NCBI RefSeq assembly: GCF_002161085.1
Contig: NZ_NFLU01000001.1
Location: forward strand, 186,001-250,000
Reading direction: 5' to 3'
Source of the DNA: Flavonifractor sp. An112
GTDB taxonomy: Bacteria; Bacillota; Clostridia; Oscillospirales; Oscillospiraceae
Length of the DNA stretch: 64,000 nt
The position numbers were made by a program, and so were the translations under genes. The notes under the pieces were generated by a model. It ran no database searches and was not told the DNA's origin. It was given only the letters and a program-made list of their open reading frames with translations. Below, in pieces: positions 16,651-25,915 of the stretch; the first letter of the stretch is position 1; each line of letters begins with the position of its first letter.

Positions 16651-17793
16651 TCACCTCCCATTTTGCGTCTCACGGTGAGACGCGATTTTCTCTTTGCCCA
16701 GTACCTCCGCAATACCCGCCATCAGATAATCGGCACAGGGCAGCGCAATCGAGTTGCCCAGGGCGCGATACCGTTGGGTGGAGCTGATGGGCTTGCCGTC
16801 TGCGCCATACTCCGTCCAGCCTTCCGGCAATCCCATCATGCGCTCGGTCTCCCGTTCCGTAGGGAAACGGATGCAGCCCCCAAAAGAATCATCCTCAAAC
16901 CAGAAGGCAAAGGGCGTGACGACTCCAGCTAAAATAGTGGGAAAAGGGTCAGTTGGAAACCCAAAGCTGTCTCGGAACTGGACGTGTTCCTGTTTTTTGG
17001 ATGCTCCTCGCATACGGAACAGTTGAAAGGGTCGGAGGATGGGTACACGCCCCCCTGTTTCAAGAAAAGGGCCTCGATTCCCGGCGGAGGCGGACAACCC
17101 GCCCGCTGGGCCAGTTTCAGAAAGTAGGAACATTGGGCGGGGCTTAAACAGTATTTCGTGAGCACGCTGCCCTCCAAAATCTGCCACGAGAAAGATACGT
17201 TGCCGTCGTGCCAGGCGGGGGCTTGCCCAATATTGGGCGTCCATAAGCCGCCAGGCCAGATCGGGACATCTCCCTCGCACCATTCCGGCATTTGCCCATC
17301 GACCAGAGGGAGGAACTGAAAACGGGGTGTCTTGGAAGGATCGGAGCACGGCCAGAAAATCCAGCCGGTCATTTGATGAAAGAGCTCCCATGACGTTTTC
17401 CCAAAGAGCGATAATTGGAAATTGACCTCCAGTGGCACACCTCATTTCTTTGATAATTCGGATTGCATGATGAAACAGACTTGATTTCGCTCCAGCCAAA
17501 CCGGAACGGTCTCCGATTTGAGACAAGTTTTGGCACGGAGAACCAAAGGTAAGAATGTGGACGGCGGGGCTCTGTCCTCCGTCCATCTTTGTTATATCCC
17601 CCAGGTGCTCCATCTCCGGGAAATGTCGCCGGGTGATGGAGATGGGGGCTTTTTCAATTTCGCTGGCCCAGAGCGGCACGATCCCGTGGCGGCTGGCCGC
17701 CAGTGGAAATACTCCGATCCCGTCAAACAAACTGCCCAGGGTCAGCGGCGGCTCGTTTTGCGTCTCACGGTGAGACATGATTTCCAGTGCCAT
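16651..17793 (-). CDS. C5 cytosine DNA methyltransferase
   Basis: 380 residues. Methylates cytosine C5 using S-adenosylmethionine. Motif I is SLFDGIG (21-27), motif IV GSPCQ with catalytic Cys87, motif VI WENV (131-134), and motif VIII ARRQRIFLV follows. A variable target-recognition region and a C-terminal ALGNSIALP motif X complete the enzyme. No restriction endonuclease is adjacent, so it is an orphan methylase as often found on conjugative elements. Residues 7-13 and 372-378 are the same heptad, SHRETQN, encoded by DNA repeats at both ends of the gene. The start is just after the VirB4 fragment stop. Confidence 0.9.
   Translation of the reverse strand: MALEIMSHRETQNEPPLTLGSLFDGIGVFPLAASRHGIVPLWASEIEKAPISITRRHFPEMEHLGDITKMDGGQSPAVHILTFGSPCQNLSQIGDRSGLAGAKSSLFHHAIRIIKEMRCATGGQFPIIALWENVMGALSSNDRLDFLAVLRSFQDTPFSVPPSGRWANAGMVRGRCPDLAWRLMDAQYWASPRLARRQRIFLVADFGGQRAHEILFKPRPMFLLSETGPAGGLSASAGNRGPFLETGGRVPILRPFQLFRMRGASKKQEHVQFRDSFGFPTDPFPTILAGVVTPFAFWFEDDSFGGCIRFPTERETERMMGLPEGWTEYGADGKPISSTQRYRALGNSIALPCADYLMAGIAEVLGKEKIASHRETQNGR
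16661..16681. repeat. Palindromic direct repeat, 3' end of methyltransferase
   Basis: Contains GCGTCTCACGGTGAGACGC and the preceding TTTT. The same 21 bases occur at 17756-17776, and a close match in the hairpin at 14677-14694. In the gene it encodes SHRETQN near the C terminus. Confidence 0.85.
17756..17776. repeat. Palindromic direct repeat, 5' end of methyltransferase
   Basis: Identical over 21 bases to 16661-16681, with core TCTCACGGTGAGA. It encodes SHRETQN at residues 7-13 of the methyltransferase. Confidence 0.85.
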
Positions 17794-17794
17794 A

Positions 17795-18181
17795 TCAGTT
17801 TTCTCCCGGTGTGGTGGACATGAGCCGATAGAGCTCGGTATCCTTGGGAATGGAGTTGTTAAATGGGACCAGGGAGCCGCCCATCTTCAACAGGCCGTGT
17901 CCGGGTTCCGCATTGGTGATGTAGCCCATCTGTGTATCGGAGATATGAAGGAGCTTGCCCAACTCCGCCCGGTCGGTGGCCGCCTGATTGAACAGCAGGA
18001 GAAATTCAGAGTTTGCCAGCATGAGCCGGGCCGTTTCGGACTTTAAGCACTCCTCCACATTCTGGGTCGCCGCCGTCATAATACCTGCGTACTTTCTGAA
18101 CCGTTTCCAGGCACGGTACAGAAACTCGCCGGAATAATGGTACTTGAAATACAGATACACTTCGTCCAGGAACACCCAGGT
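17795..18181 (-). pseudogene. VirB4-type conjugation ATPase, C-terminal remnant
   Basis: About 128 residues in frame, opening with TWVFLDEVYLYF, which is the Walker B region of VirB4/TraE-like ATPases, followed by the family's C-terminal helices (ATQNVEECL, LLLFNQAATDR, GLLKMGG). The N-terminal 80% of the protein, including Walker A, is missing; a stop codon lies just upstream of the remnant in its frame. Upstream DNA switches to a relaxase-like sequence in another frame. The remnant is followed within 2 nt by the methyltransferase gene, so the original ICE order is kept here. Confidence 0.75.
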
Positions 18182-18365
18182 GTATCAATGCGATATTCCT
18201 GCAACAATCTGAATTGCCGCTGATAACGCCGTAGTTTGGAAACCTCCGCCCGTATGGAAAAGGGGATTTGTTTCCTCTTAGGTCGTCGTATGTTCAAAAG
18301 ATAGAGATAGGAAACATACAAGGCCCGGAACCCCCGCACTTTTTTTCGGGGCATTTGAGTATACA
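18182..18365 (-). pseudogene. Relaxase C-terminal remnant fused to host gene
   Basis: About 60 residues: GFRALYVSYLYLLN, then RRPKRKQIPFSIRAEVSKL and RRYQRQFRLLQEYRIDT. This resembles the C-terminal region of MobP/VirD2-type relaxases of Gram-positive conjugative elements. It is in frame with the metallophosphatase upstream and ends abruptly at the VirB4 remnant. Boundaries are estimated by where the resemblance starts and stops. Confidence 0.55.
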
Positions 18366-21337
18366 GCCCCTTCACCGTACTGACCAGCAGCTGATAGATC
18401 GGATTATCTCCGCTCTGTGCCTCCAGTCCAGCCACAATCTGAGCGGTGGATTCGTCCATTTTTTCATCGCCGGCGTAGTGGGCTGCAAAGGCGCCGGCCA
18501 GCAGAGACTTGACGGTAATGCCGCTATCAGGAACCAGCTCGGTGTTGGCCAGCTGCTGCGCCAGAGCCGTTGCCTGCTCATAGGTCAGTTCAGGATTCTG
18601 CTGCATCAGCACGGCGGGCAGCATGGTTTCTACCAGGCCCTCCATGCCGCTGATCAGGAATTCGCCAGCGTACGCAGGGAAGTTATCAATGCCCTCCACC
18701 TCGGTAACATGATCGGTGCTGTAGGAGAACTTCTCCTCACCCAGGGTCACATACCGGATGGGACAGGGGCTGGTAACCAGAGAGCCGGTCTCCACGTCGT
18801 AGAGCACATTGCCCTGCTCGGTGGTGGTCATGGACACGTCCTGGGAGTGGAAGTGTCCGGTAAATACCAGATTCATGCCGGCATCGGCCAGGGTGTCGGC
18901 TACGGTCTCATAGTCCTTCACCAGATACTGGGAGAACATGGTGGGCTGAATGGAGGTGTGGGGCACCAGGCCATGGTGCATCATACCAATGGGCCGGCGG
19001 CCGTCCCGGATGGCGTCCTGGATCTGCTCCAGCACCCAGTCCAGCGTCTCCTCGTCCAGTTCGCCCGCGGTCTCCTGGTTGGGATTCTCCTTGTCGTCGT
19101 TATAGATGCCGCTGTCCATGACGATGAGGCGGTAGTCGTCGCCCAGATCGACGGCGTAGGACAGGGAGTTGTTGTCCTGGGCCACAGCTTCATCATAGCC
19201 GAACTGGGCATAGATGCTGCGGAAATCATCGGTGTCGATGGTATCCACCTGCTCGGTCGCATCATCCACAAACTTTACCGCGTTGGCGTTGGAGATATCG
19301 TGGTTGCCGTTGATGACAAAGACCTGGATTCCGGTTTCTTCCTCAAAGGCCGCCAGCTTTTCCGCCAGCAGCTCGTGGTTAACTTTCTCACCATCCTTGG
19401 TCAGGTCACCGGGGATAAGCAGATTCTCGGCATCGCCCTGAGCGATCTTGTCCAGAGCCGCATCCAGGATGACCTCACTCTCCACCAACATCTTGCGGTC
19501 AGCAGCCAGATATGCCTCAAATGCCGCGCCCGTGCTGCCCAGAACATCAGCATCATACAGATGGTCATCGGAGATCACGGCAACTTTCAGATCATCCGGC
19601 TGGGGCTGCACTTCCGTGCCGGAAGTGAGCTCATATACCGCCACAGTACCGGACACCTCGCAGGCGGTCAGCAGCAGGGCCTTCCCCGTAGGGCTGTTTC
19701 CGGCGGGAATGAAAGCGAAGCCCTCGGGGGCTACGTCTCCGCCGGTCACAAACTTGTCTTCGTCCTGGGAACCGGGGACGGTGAAGGTGAAGTCCCGGGA
19801 GTTGATATAGTTCACATAAGAGACATTGGCGGGATCGGTAACGTCATAGACCATCACGCCGCCGGTGCGTGCGCTCCAGGGCGATGAAGGCATAGATCTT
19901 GCCGTCCACGGTGCCCACGGTGACGCTCTCCGCCTCCGGGCCCTTCTTGCCGGAGCGGTCATCCACTTCCGCGTTGTCGTTGGAGCAGTTGAAGTAGCCA
20001 GGCAGATACTGGGCGGTGAGGGACTCGAAGTCGTCGCCGCTGGTGTAGACCTCCTGGATGCCGGAATCGGTGACCTCATCGAGGGTGAAGGAGCGGCCGC
20101 CAAAGAGGTAGTCCTTCTGACTGTTCAGGCCGTCGTAATCCTCAGCAAGGAAAAATACTACCTTGCCAGTGAGGCCGGAGTTGTCGGCGGTGATAGCGCC
20201 GGTAGGAGAGGTGTCGCCGTCCTTGAAGTTGCGCTCGTCCTCATTGAGGTAGTCCTCCCACTCCCGGCTGTCGCCCTCGTTGGCGGTGAGCAGGTAGGTC
20301 TTGCCGTCCTTCTCAAAGGCGGCGATGCCGTCGGGCATCCGAATGCCCATCAGGCTCTCGTAGGTCTTGGGGCCGTAAGCTCCATCCTTCTTGTCGATAT
20401 CCACGGGGGTGGTGCTGTAATCCTCAAAACCGGCGGAGTAGATGCCGGTAAAGGTCTTGGAGGTCAGGTCCAGCACAGCGATGGCGTTGGCCTCCTGGAT
20501 GGTCACATAGGCATTGCCGCCGGAGACAGCGATGTACTCGGGCTCCAGGTCCACGGAGGGAGCGGTGTCCTTCTTCAGGACGATACCGGCGGACACCAGC
20601 TGGTCCCGCTGGGCATCAAAGGCGTCAAAGGTCACCACTGTGGCGGTGCCGGCAGCCACGTCCACCACGCTGACCGAGCCCTTGGGGTCGGCGATATCCT
20701 GACCATAGCCCTGCCGGGGCTCGCCCTCGTCGGCAGTGAGGACGGTGTTGTTGTCGGCGAAGGTCACCATGTCAGGCTGCACGCCCACAGTGACCAGCTT
20801 CTGAAGGGTCAGGGAACCGTCGGCGTTGCAGGTGAAGAGGGCTACCCGGCCGTTGTCAGCATAACCCTCAGCCTGGAGCGCAGTGGCCAGCACTTTGCCG
20901 TCGGGGGAGACGGCCACAGAGGTCATATCGCCGTAGGCAAAGTTCTCATCCGCGGCCTCTACCAGGGCCTTCACATCAATGTCGTTGCCGTCCAGCAGGT
21001 CCACGGTATCCTTCTCCTCCAGGGTCTTGAGGGCGATGGCGGTGAGCAGGCCGGACTGGCCGTTGACGGCATAGGCCCAACCGTTGACGGTGTTGTAGGA
21101 GACGATCTCCATCACGCCGCCATCCACGTTGAATTCACCGGCTTCATAACCTGCGACCTTAGTCAGGTCCAGGTTCCTAACCGGTGCAGTTGCCCAGTTC
21201 ACTACAGCGTACAAATCAAAACAAGCGAGCCGAAACACCGACTCGTCTGCCAATTTGCTTTGCTGCCCTTGCGGACCTCTTTTGACTTCCGCGGTCTGTG
21301 CAATATATTTTTTATCGCGCAGTTGAAAGTTTAGCAC
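18366..21337 (-). pseudogene. Choice-of-anchor I / metallophosphatase protein, frameshifted and truncated
   Basis: Two frames together encode a secreted-type protein. The first is a beta-propeller choice-of-anchor I domain, starting near LDLTKVAGYEAGEFNVDGG at 21180. The second is a calcineurin-like phosphoesterase: DDHLYDADVLG, LIPGDLTKDGE, NGNHD, HHGLV and FTGHFHSQD supply the metal ligands. The frame changes at 19865-19872, where GTGC is duplicated (a +4 event). The C terminus is replaced by the relaxase remnant. The first about 50 residues (RDKKYIAQTAEV onward) lack a signal peptide and do not fit the family, so the N terminus also seems replaced. Probably inactive. Confidence 0.8.
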
Positions 21338-21416
21338 CGGTCCCTCCGTTTATCTATACACATCCCGTTAAGCTCCTGTAAAGCTTGTGTAAGGCACTTC
21401 TGTTCCATCCGGTTGA

Positions 21417-21472
21417 CAAAAAACAACATCCAGCCCTGACACACTCTCGTGTCAGAGCCGGATGTTGTTTTA
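21417..21472 (-). terminator. Terminator of the capA-DUF3160 operon
   Basis: AAAACAACATCCgGC and GCtGGATGTTGTTTT arms enclose an inner TGACAC/GTGTCA pair, with T-rich tails. It follows the CapA-family stop by about 15 nt. Confidence 0.85.
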
Positions 21473-21486
21473 TCGGTTTCTTGTGG

Positions 21487-22944
21487 TTATGTATGCTCTA
21501 TAAGGGTAGTATAGATGCCGTTTTCCCGTTGGGTGAGTACCGTTTTCATCCCCCAGTCGGTGACACTGCACTGCTCCCCCACCCGGTTCAGGGTAAAGTA
21601 GGCCATCCCGCCCCGGCGGCAGGCCTCGTCAGTCTGGGCCGAGATATAATTTCCCAGTGAATAGTACACCAGCGTCCTCTGCCCGCTCGTCCCGGTCACC
21701 CACTCGTAAGGTTGGAGCACATGGGGATGGGTACCCAGCACCACATCAGCACCGCAGTCGGCAAAAACCTGCGCCCAGTAGCGTTGAGTCTCGTCGGGTT
21801 CCGCCCCATACTCAGTGCCCCAATGGACGAATACCAGCACAAAGTCCGCCGCCTCTGCCGCAGCTGTCAGGTCCCGGCGCACCAGGTCCTCATCCTCCAG
21901 AGTATGGAGCACATAGGGCGCCTCCTCCGGCAGCGCGTGGCCATTGGTCATCTGAGTATAACTGAGCACGGCACAGGTGATGCCCTGCCGCTCCAGCAGC
22001 TGGTAGGGCTGATAGCTGCCATCCTCCACCGGTTGGATACCGGGACAGAGTATCCCGGCCTTCCGATAGAGATTTGCCGTCAGATCGATGGCATCGGTCC
22101 CCTTGTCCAGGGCATGGTTGCTGGCGCAACTCACGATATCGAAGCCAGCACGAATTACCGCCTCGCCCACCTCTACCGGTGTACCGAAGGTAGGATAATC
22201 GCTGTAGTCCTGGCGCTGGTCCACATAGATGGTCTCCTGATGAAGGCAGGTCACATCATACCGGGCCAGTTCCTCCGCCACCCCGGTAAACAGGTGGTCA
22301 AAATTGCCGTCCAGCTTTCGCAGACCATAGTCATAGATGGGACGGTGGATCAGATTTTCCCCCAGAGCAGCCACGGTAAGCTCTGCCGTTTCCGGCCGCT
22401 CCGGCAGGGTGCTGAGTCCCCAGGAGATCCAGTCCCAGGCACTTACCCGACCGGATCGCTCCTCCAGGGTCAGACGGTTTTCCGGCGTAAAGGACCAGCT
22501 CTTCACCTCCACCCCAAGGTCAGAGGCCATCCAGATGGGTTTGGCGGTCTCCCCAGTCCAGTCGTAGATGAAGATGTGCTGGGACCAGACCTGCTCCTCC
22601 GTCTCCTCCTCCCAGAAAGGACGGCTCTGCCCATAGCGGCCCTGCCGCCAGCACAGGAGCATCAGTTCCCGCCGTCCGTCGTGGTCGATATCACACCAAA
22701 GCACATCCTGAACCGGCTCGTCCGGTTCCGACTGCCAGACCTTTTCATCTCCGCTCCACAAAGCTACCCGCCGGTTCTCCAGGGTAATACGCTCCGGCTC
22801 GCCCCAAGCAGGTTCTCCGGCCAGATCAGCTGTATGCCAGACCACCCACTCCGGCGGGTCGTCTTCTTGGGCAGCCCACCAAAGGCCGATTACCAGCAGA
22901 CAGGCGCCAACTGCCAGCGCAGCCAGGAGCCTCCGTCTCACCAT
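21487..22944 (-). CDS. CapA-family (PGA_cap) surface metallophosphoesterase-like protein
   Basis: 485 residues. An N-terminal membrane anchor (LLAALAVGACLLVIGLWWA) is followed by about 170 residues with FG-GAP-like features (DIDHDGRRELMLLC). The CapA/PGA_cap domain covers about 185-470: ALGENLIH replaces the usual GD motif region, with SCASNHALDKG, VFVHWGTEYG and LGTHPHVLQPYE ligand motifs intact. Related proteins act in poly-gamma-glutamate or wall-polymer export. Its start overlaps the DUF3160 stop by 7 nt, so translation is coupled. The substrate is unknown. Confidence 0.85.
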   Translation of the reverse strand: MVRRRLLAALAVGACLLVIGLWWAAQEDDPPEWVVWHTADLAGEPAWGEPERITLENRRVALWSGDEKVWQSEPDEPVQDVLWCDIDHDGRRELMLLCWRQGRYGQSRPFWEEETEEQVWSQHIFIYDWTGETAKPIWMASDLGVEVKSWSFTPENRLTLEERSGRVSAWDWISWGLSTLPERPETAELTVAALGENLIHRPIYDYGLRKLDGNFDHLFTGVAEELARYDVTCLHQETIYVDQRQDYSDYPTFGTPVEVGEAVIRAGFDIVSCASNHALDKGTDAIDLTANLYRKAGILCPGIQPVEDGSYQPYQLLERQGITCAVLSYTQMTNGHALPEEAPYVLHTLEDEDLVRRDLTAAAEAADFVLVFVHWGTEYGAEPDETQRYWAQVFADCGADVVLGTHPHVLQPYEWVTGTSGQRTLVYYSLGNYISAQTDEACRRGGMAYFTLNRVGEQCSVTDWGMKTVLTQRENGIYTTLIEHT

Positions 22945-25169
22945 GAATTGCTCCGATAGCTTTCTGTCCAGGTGGGCTTGACCAGGCTGTCTCTGCCCTC
23001 CCAGTTATAGTTGCCGTCGGGGCCAACCCACTCGCCGATCATCTGCCGCCACTGGGTATCGGTCAGGCGCTGCTCCATCGGCCAGGTAAATTGATAGAAG
23101 TCGTACACTGCACCGGAGGCCAGCCGCAGGGTCCCGTCCACGGGCACCACCACCACGATCTCCTGAGGCATGGCGTTTGCAATTTGCAGCACCGTACCAT
23201 TGGGATCGGTAGCAATATCGGTCACCAGCGAGGCGGGGATCTCCTGGGTCTCCAGGTAGTCGCTCTCCGCTTTGTCCTTGACCGCCTCGATCCAGAAGTG
23301 CTCCAGATTGCCGCCATAGGTGCGGATCAGCTCATACTCCTCGTCGGTCAGGGTCTCGTTCCGCAGTTCCTTTTCCGAAATGGTCTGGAGCTGCTTGGCC
23401 AGCTGCGCCAGGCGGAACAGGTTCTCCTTATCCTCATCATTGATGAGCCCGTACTTGTCCAGCCCCTCGGCAGTCTGCTGGGCCAGCAGATAGAACCGGC
23501 GGAATACCTCCGGCTCCGGCTCCACATAACCCCGGTCATCCACTTCTTCGATATAATCGCCGCCCATCTCTGCCATGACCTGCTTGGCATAGAGGACGGT
23601 ATCATGCTTGAGCTCGGTAAAGCTGCCTGCAAAGGTCTCCAGGCTCTTTTGCTGCCAGGCCTGGCTGGTCATAAAGGAGGGGTACCCCTCTCCCTTTTCC
23701 TCCAACAGAGGCATCAGGGTATACAGCCAGCTGGAGTAGAGGCTGGCGTTCCATGCGGACTCCGGAGCCTGGGCAATGGTGCTCCGGAGCCGGTCCATGT
23801 TTTCCGTAAAGCCCGGATATTGGGTAGCACCCTGCTGGCTCAGCAGATCCAGAGCCAAATCAGAGCCCATAGCCGCCGGCACATCCAGCACGTCGGGCAG
23901 CATCCGTTTGTCTCCGCCAGCTGTCTCCTTCACCTGGCTGTACACCAGCTTCTGCATGATGGCAGCGTCAATGGTGAAGCGCTGACCCATGAAACGGAAA
24001 CCCTTGTTCAGCTCCTGGATATCCTCCGTTCCGTCCCAAACTGGCACAGAGTTGATGGCCGGTGGGTCCATTGCCTCAATGGCATTCACAAAGGCATCAA
24101 AAGCCTTGTCGCCGCCCGGCAGATCGACCGCTGCCGGAAGGCCACCGTAAGCCGTTTCAATGGCGGGCCTATAGTCATAGTAGCTCAGATCGTCGCTGGC
24201 TCCCGCAAAGAAGGAGGTGACTGTGTAGATCATCTCCCAGTCAGACTGATTGCCGTCAGCCATGGCCAGATTCATGAGCAGTGCACTGCGGCTCATGTCC
24301 TCGTCCTTCTGGCCAAAGTTCACCTGTCCATACCACATCATAGCACGGAAGTACTGCTCCAGCACCTGGTCGCCCTCGTAGTATCCCCGTGGGATGAACT
24401 GGGTGTAGTCCATAAAAGTCTCACTGATCCCGCAGGTATCAATGCCGGCAGCGGCGTTGATCCGGTCTACCTCCGCCTCTGCCAGATCAGCAGCGTAATC
24501 AGGGATCTGGACCGACGGGTCCTGCAGCACAGCTGCCACCGCGAAGAAGGCCACGTTGCGGCGGGCAGCCTCCTCCCATTTGCTGCCCTCAAGGGCATCA
24601 TACTGTGCCATACTGCTCTCCAGCATTCCCTTGCTCAGATTAAGCAGACCGTCAGCCAGGTAATTCTTTTCCGTCCGGCTGAGCAGCAGACTGAAATACA
24701 GGTGATAGGTATGCATCATGGAATCCACGGTTACAAAGTTAGGAACCAGGTTGTACCGGTTGCTCTCATACACCTCAAAAAATTCATGACCATAGCTATT
24801 GGTCACCACAAACAGGTTCTCCTCCAGTTTATTCACCGCGTCATCAGAGAGATAGAACTGGTCCGTGTTCATCACATTGGTCAGCCCCGGCGCCACTGTA
24901 TAGGCCGGTACCGAGGGGGTTATCTGGGCCTCCTCTGCCCCAGTGAAGTTCAGCAGCTGAATGCGGGAGATAGATTGGATCGGGCCAACATTTTGAGTCT
25001 GCTCTTCAGGCATGGGAAATAGCTCTTCCATGGAGTCAGACAGTTTCTTACTGCATCCGGCCAGTAAACCAGTGGAGGCCATCAGCAGCGCGCCGGCGGT
25101 CAGAGCCGCTGTGACCCGCGCCGCTCTGTTGCGCCGCCGGCGGCCAGGTTCTGTGCGATTCCCGTTCAT
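22938..25169 (-). CDS. DUF3160 lipoprotein
   Basis: 743 residues. A basic N terminus and hydrophobic stretch end in LLAGC, a lipobox, so the protein is a membrane-tethered lipoprotein. The body is alpha-helical and fits DUF3160 (YNLVPNFVTVDSMMHTYHLYF near 135, FRFMGQRFTIDA near 375, VEDRG-like VDDRGYVEPEPEVFRRFY near 525). The function of the family is unknown. It is cotranscribed with the CapA-family gene, which suggests a joint role in the cell envelope. The ATG has a good GGAGGAG site. Confidence 0.85.
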   Translation of the reverse strand: MNGNRTEPGRRRRNRAARVTAALTAGALLMASTGLLAGCSKKLSDSMEELFPMPEEQTQNVGPIQSISRIQLLNFTGAEEAQITPSVPAYTVAPGLTNVMNTDQFYLSDDAVNKLEENLFVVTNSYGHEFFEVYESNRYNLVPNFVTVDSMMHTYHLYFSLLLSRTEKNYLADGLLNLSKGMLESSMAQYDALEGSKWEEAARRNVAFFAVAAVLQDPSVQIPDYAADLAEAEVDRINAAAGIDTCGISETFMDYTQFIPRGYYEGDQVLEQYFRAMMWYGQVNFGQKDEDMSRSALLMNLAMADGNQSDWEMIYTVTSFFAGASDDLSYYDYRPAIETAYGGLPAAVDLPGGDKAFDAFVNAIEAMDPPAINSVPVWDGTEDIQELNKGFRFMGQRFTIDAAIMQKLVYSQVKETAGGDKRMLPDVLDVPAAMGSDLALDLLSQQGATQYPGFTENMDRLRSTIAQAPESAWNASLYSSWLYTLMPLLEEKGEGYPSFMTSQAWQQKSLETFAGSFTELKHDTVLYAKQVMAEMGGDYIEEVDDRGYVEPEPEVFRRFYLLAQQTAEGLDKYGLINDEDKENLFRLAQLAKQLQTISEKELRNETLTDEEYELIRTYGGNLEHFWIEAVKDKAESDYLETQEIPASLVTDIATDPNGTVLQIANAMPQEIVVVVPVDGTLRLASGAVYDFYQFTWPMEQRLTDTQWRQMIGEWVGPDGNYNWEGRDSLVKPTWTESYRSNSW

Positions 25170-25225
25170 GGAAACTCCTCCTCATTTAATGATTATGGAA
25201 TCATCTTCCTGTCCTCTACGAGGTC

Positions 25226-25234
25226 AGTATACCA
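25226..25234 (-). promoter_or_regulatory. Extended -10 promoter for the DUF3160-capA operon
   Basis: Minus strand TGG TATACT, an extended -10 about 57 nt before the DUF3160 ATG. The -35 is poor. Confidence 0.55.
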
Positions 25235-25563
25235 TACTCCTTTCTTTCAGGAAAGGAAGAAATCCTCCGCCTTGACGAAGCTCTGGCCCCCACTGTCATT
25301 GTGCCCATCTGAATTTCTGATGCCTCCACTGGTATGGCACACCCTCGGCACTGCAGTCCTCTCCTCTCCGTCCTGTAAAACAGTTTTTCTGTTTCGTCTA
25401 TTTTGACTACACATAATCAGGGCTGGAACATTTGATCTAAAACAAATTCACAGAATCATTCATTTTCTCAATTTTATGCACAAAATTGTCGAAAAACCTC
25501 AAAAAATGCAAATTACAGATGAGCTTTCCCGAACACCGGGACGTCATACATATTACAATTATG
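25235..25563. other. Intergenic, nothing recognised
   Basis: A stretch of about 330 bases that becomes AT-rich towards the plus-strand promoter at 25564. I see no ORF with a ribosome site, no RNA motif and no strong inverted repeat. Confidence 0.5.
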
Positions 25564-25592
25564 TTGATTTTTGTAAGTCAAACTGGTACAAT
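25564..25592 (+). promoter_or_regulatory. Sigma-A promoter upstream of small Cys ORF and SLH gene
   Basis: TTGATT (25564-25569), 17-nt spacer, TACAAT (25587-25592). Transcription would run through the small ORF at 25689 into the SLH gene at 25916. Confidence 0.75.
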
Positions 25593-25688
25593 ATGGTGGA
25601 CGGTGTAGCCAATTAATTGGGCATTTTATATCATCCGCTTTGATGATGAGACAAAAGTTCTATTTTGTCTACAGTGAAGGAGGTTGAT

Positions 25689-25903
25689 ATGAAGAAGTAC
25701 GATATGTGCGTATGTCATGTGTGTAGAGAGGGGGGGAATTTACTCTGCTCAAACAGTGGGATTCCATCCTTAATGGATTGATTACACCTGAGCAACTCAG
25801 ATGCGACTGTCCCATATGCATGGTCAGTCTCACAAGCAACACCATTGTCCAGCGACACCGTCTTTACCCCATGTGTGTGGAGGCACACGTTCATAAAATT
25901 TAG
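25689..25903 (+). CDS. Small Cys-rich ORF split by a G7 slippery run
   Basis: ATG at 25689 with an ideal AAGGAGG 6 nt upstream. In frame 0 the ORF ends after 30 codons at 25781. A run of seven G near 25730 gives the heptamer G GGG GGG in the correct phase for -1 slippage. Either a -1 shift or one extra G joins the start to a second frame ending at TAG 25901-25903, for a product of 71 residues. That product carries CVCHVC near the N terminus and CDCPIC plus a later Cys, a zinc-ribbon-like layout. The stop abuts the GGAGG of the SLH gene. I do not recognise a family; a phase-variable or frameshift-controlled product is inference. Confidence 0.55.
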
Positions 25904-25915
25904 GAGGGAAAGCAG

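Noticed and set aside
14641..17776. Repeated GTCTCACGGTGAGAC copies as a CRISPR or att-site set
   Set aside because: Only four copies, irregular spacing, two of them inside a coding sequence; no cas genes.
18268..25022. Long plus-strand ORFs 18268-19887, 19865-21334, 21712-22959 and 23091-25022
   Set aside because: All lie opposite recognisable minus-strand proteins; GC-rich third positions create open antisense frames.
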